Below are positions 21,801-23,110 of a stretch of 23,110 nucleotides of DNA, one piece after another. How positions within the stretch are numbered: the first letter of the stretch is position 1; each line of letters opens with the position of its first letter. A model generated the notes under the pieces. It saw nothing but the letters and a program-made list of their open reading frames with translations, was not told the DNA's origin and did no database searches. The stretch lies in the IMG/VR virus record IMGVR_UViG_3300020172_003463, positions 1 to 23,110 of that record; one strand, 5' to 3'. Position numbers and translations under genes: made by a program. This stretch comes from a virus.

Positions 21801-23110
21801 CGAACTCTCTGAGTTGAAGAATTTAAAATATTAATTAACTGTCCTACTACAACTCCTGTAACTGTATTTAGGTACAGTACATTATCGCCTAGTTCAGCTG
21901 TTGATGCTAGTCTTGCTGCGGCATAGTAATTGATTAAATCACTCCAGGCAGAGTCGCCATTGTAACCTCCAAGACCGTAGCCCGGAGAATAATCAAATGA
22001 TAGACCTTGAACAACAGTTCCTGGATATTCAGCCCCAGACATTAGCATCGGCAATTCATTGCCTGGCATGTCATCTGTAGGATTGTACAACCAATTTATT
22101 CTATCAACTGCTGTGTAAAGATTAATATTCTTTTTGTAGGTAATCTTAAAAGTTTGACCTTGTGCAGGAACAGCTCTTAAGAACACAAATTTAGAATATT
22201 TTTTCTGATAACCATTGTATTCTTCAGTGTAGTATTGAAGTGTGTAATCTGCAGACAACACTAACTTTCCATCTAACAAAGGAACAATCTCAAGTTTGTC
22301 CGGATCAGCCAACCATGTTAATACAAACTCAGCTGTATTGCCAGGACATTCGAAAGTATCGATCCAAGTTTGATTTGTCATCTCATCTGTTACACCTACT
22401 CTGTCAAATTTAATTCCAACAAGATTTTTTCTCACTGTAGAATTAGTGATAACAGGCGAAACTGTAGCAGTTGTAGTAACAAACGGGCCTCCACCTGATA
22501 TTGTTACTACAGGAGGAACAACATATCCTGTTCCAGGATTTGTTATTAATACTTTGTAAAGTTTTCCATTTTTAATGTAAGCATCAGCACTAGCACCCGT
22601 TCCAGTATCTCCAGAAGCAGTCGTAATTACAACTGACGGTCTTTGAGTGTATCCTGCTCCGAGATTAGCAACTTCTATTCCTGTTAATTCATAGGTGTAG
22701 TTGTCTTTCCAAGATTTCCAAGGATACTGGTCAACGATGTCTGTATCAATTGTAACTGTTTCAAACTGATTAGTTAATGTATTAAAATAAGACGGTAAGT
22801 CAAAATCTGTTACATTTATATTTGCAGTTTCTAAACTATCGTACTTAGATGTGTATGTTCTAATCTTACTGTGGTAAGGTTTGATTTCTTTTACATAAGA
22901 TTCGAAGTATTCTTCATTGTCTAATTTGTAAACAGATCGTTGGTCCAAGTTTCCTAATACATTAGTTACATTAATAAAGGATGTTTTAAAAGCCCAGTCA
23001 AGTAATTTTTGTTCAGTTAATGCATACTTAACTGCTTTAAAGAAGAACTGATTCCAATTAATCTTTAAATCTTTAATAAAGATATTATCTTTAAGAGCAT
23101 TTAAAATGTA
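18899..23110 (-). CDS. Giant virion structural protein, 5' end outside the window
   Basis: The frame has no stop from 18901 to the end of the window. A TTG at 22948 could be taken as a start, but 54 more codons upstream are open and read like protein ([12 protein letters not shown], then [18 protein letters not shown]), so the gene continues beyond 23110. At least 1403 residues are visible. The N-terminal part includes [20 protein letters not shown]. Two Gly-rich beta motifs follow near visible residues 145-205 ([13 protein letters not shown] and [18 protein letters not shown]), then many beta-sandwich-like units with DGQP, ANGVQL and DYxx turns. [12 protein letters not shown] and QLRRGTFGT lie near the C-terminus. 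I recall similar very long virion proteins in T4-like cyanophages. A baseplate or long-fibre role is inferred. Confidence 0.82.
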   Translation of the reverse strand, partial: YILNALKDNIFIKDLKINWNQFFFKAVKYALTEQKLLDWAFKTSFINVTNVLGNLDQRSVYKLDNEEYFESYVKEIKPYHSKIRTYTSKYDSLETANINVTDFDLPSYFNTLTNQFETVTIDTDIVDQYPWKSWKDNYTYELTGIEVANLGAGYTQRPSVVITTASGDTGTGASADAYIKNGKLYKVLITNPGTGYVVPPVVTISGGGPFVTTTATVSPVITNSTVRKNLVGIKFDRVGVTDEMTNQTWIDTFECPGNTAEFVLTWLADPDKLEIVPLLDGKLVLSADYTLQYYTEEYNGYQKKYSKFVFLRAVPAQGQTFKITYKKNINLYTAVDRINWLYNPTDDMPGNELPMLMSGAEYPGTVVQGLSFDYSPGYGLGGYNGDSAWSDLINYYAAARLASTAELGDNVLYLNTVTGVVVGQLINILNSSTQRVRVDTVVESVNTSANSITISAPSYGIKKIDVTGTAPGSTMTIKTRTAFNGIMSVGDIIQLTGVTATGYNGFYTIDSILDTTRFTVEVTGTLSTTTAGVTTSSYATISPILTTIESGNIFIKTVSADYVSTSSSRLELGFHAIDVTNVEVRKNGSPIPSGNPLSPPEADYYYLTQDILGHGIVVVELEADQTYTIDVDVYSSPVIEFWKNDTDASGLDSSISAGSWNSEGFLGAQGINPEDLTIDGSAFLNIDSGYAPEECVAGTVIDSVGINVFTKNQQSYALVLTGGVGAVEGQTTEFEVGYAIEDAAGILVHNGAQIFDRMSTNSFTTSNQFFIQGNTVVVAPQIANSRIGYTIIGVGGDSLIDNSMMLVEDQNEAILYSVGSIYDVRQVYVLVDGQPVDEITTTTNYGYMLAPVGVDNNRACVKFYNIPSGSHTLQAWFFNTPYETFNRVNEETFQVSSATDVAFTLSIPPGIIEPVSAQAIVEVGSTDNPSQRRRLSPPWVSYYQIENNETVFDIENRDHSTATYTIDTVKVYANGVQLISGFDYQINDTTSQIVLSPGLLTNGDVLAVMSLVDYEYLITGNLLTIPDSVAANVVGADVRVITFTDHDNMLMRTERFNGSLSRRFTLSRPALTENYVWVYVDGQPITARYDYDILDDLKTVQINEWVHLTEDSDIVITTVDQPYHGSQIVGYRVFKDMFGRNHYKRIADAYSTTLEKALNYYDTEIHVVDASKLVPPNPAINKPGVILIDGERIEFFKKEVNILSQLRRGTFGTSPADYSDIGTRVIDQSLQQTIPYRDVVRTQTTLTNSTTYIISTTSNTVIGNGIVLDPAINAVDQVMVYYGGRQLRKSSLILHNMDLAYDTTPNSVTILAPEFTINTSTQELRLNIADGIVESTQLKIVKSEATAWTGTESILTSDVIQAQFLRDKPTTLPDSYFYGGDPVLVEDNNTPLTNDSEEPLEGY

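Noticed and set aside
22946-22948. TTG as start of the giant virion gene
   Set aside because: The frame is open for 54 more codons to the window edge with normal amino acid content, and no ribosome site stands before the TTG.
1-23110. tRNA genes, CRISPR arrays, insertion sequences, integrase or attachment sites
   Set aside because: The coding is nearly continuous with gaps under 90 bases, and no cloverleaf, spaced direct repeats or transposase/integrase motifs were seen.

Overview
The window looks like part of a large, lytic, T4-like tailed phage genome (myovirus type, Caudoviricetes). The evidence is an adjacent dihydrofolate reductase and thymidylate synthase pair like T4 frd-td, a T4 RNase H-type 5' nuclease, and short overlapping conserved phage genes. 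There is also a large block of tail-fibre and virion genes on the opposite strand, and boxes resembling the T4 late promoter (TATAAATA). The base composition is AT-rich, and three near-consensus sigma70 promoters point to a bacterial host with an ordinary housekeeping polymerase. The fibre and small-gene families resemble those of aquatic T4-like phages (cyanophage and pelagiphage relatives), judged from memory. The host itself cannot be read from the sequence. No tRNA, CRISPR, integrase, transposase or attachment site was seen.

Positions 1-11506, mostly + strand, hold metabolism, replication and small genes. In order they are: the end of a MazG-like nucleotide pyrophosphohydrolase; a membrane permease resembling DUF401; a 2OG-Fe(II) oxygenase; a radical SAM/SPASM-like enzyme (the only - strand gene here); a QueE-like 7-deazaguanine enzyme with an altered cysteine pattern; a small coiled-coil protein; the 5' nuclease; four small conserved genes; a MoxR-type AAA+ ATPase with its own strong promoter and terminator; a metallopeptidase-like/VWA partner with its own promoter; three more small conserved genes; then folA and thyA.

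Positions 11503-23110, all - strand, form the virion module. Read in the direction of transcription it contains a giant virion protein whose start lies beyond the window, a collagen-like fibre protein, a subtilisin-family protease with an intact triad, a small virion protein, and three tandem fibre paralogues sharing one N-terminal module. The first of the three paralogues carries a tail-collar domain and the last a conserved fibre C-terminal domain. The two blocks converge at overlapping stop codons (11503-11506).

The + block would supply nucleotides (MazG, DHFR, ThyA), replication processing (5' nuclease) and possibly modified bases (QueE). The - block builds the adsorption apparatus. The most unusual points are: late-promoter-like boxes that all lie inside inverted repeats at gene starts, resembling T4 late-translation switches; the divergent overlapping promoters between the radical SAM and queE genes; the permease/oxygenase/radical SAM/QueE cluster; the MoxR-VWA pair; and the protease within the fibre operon.
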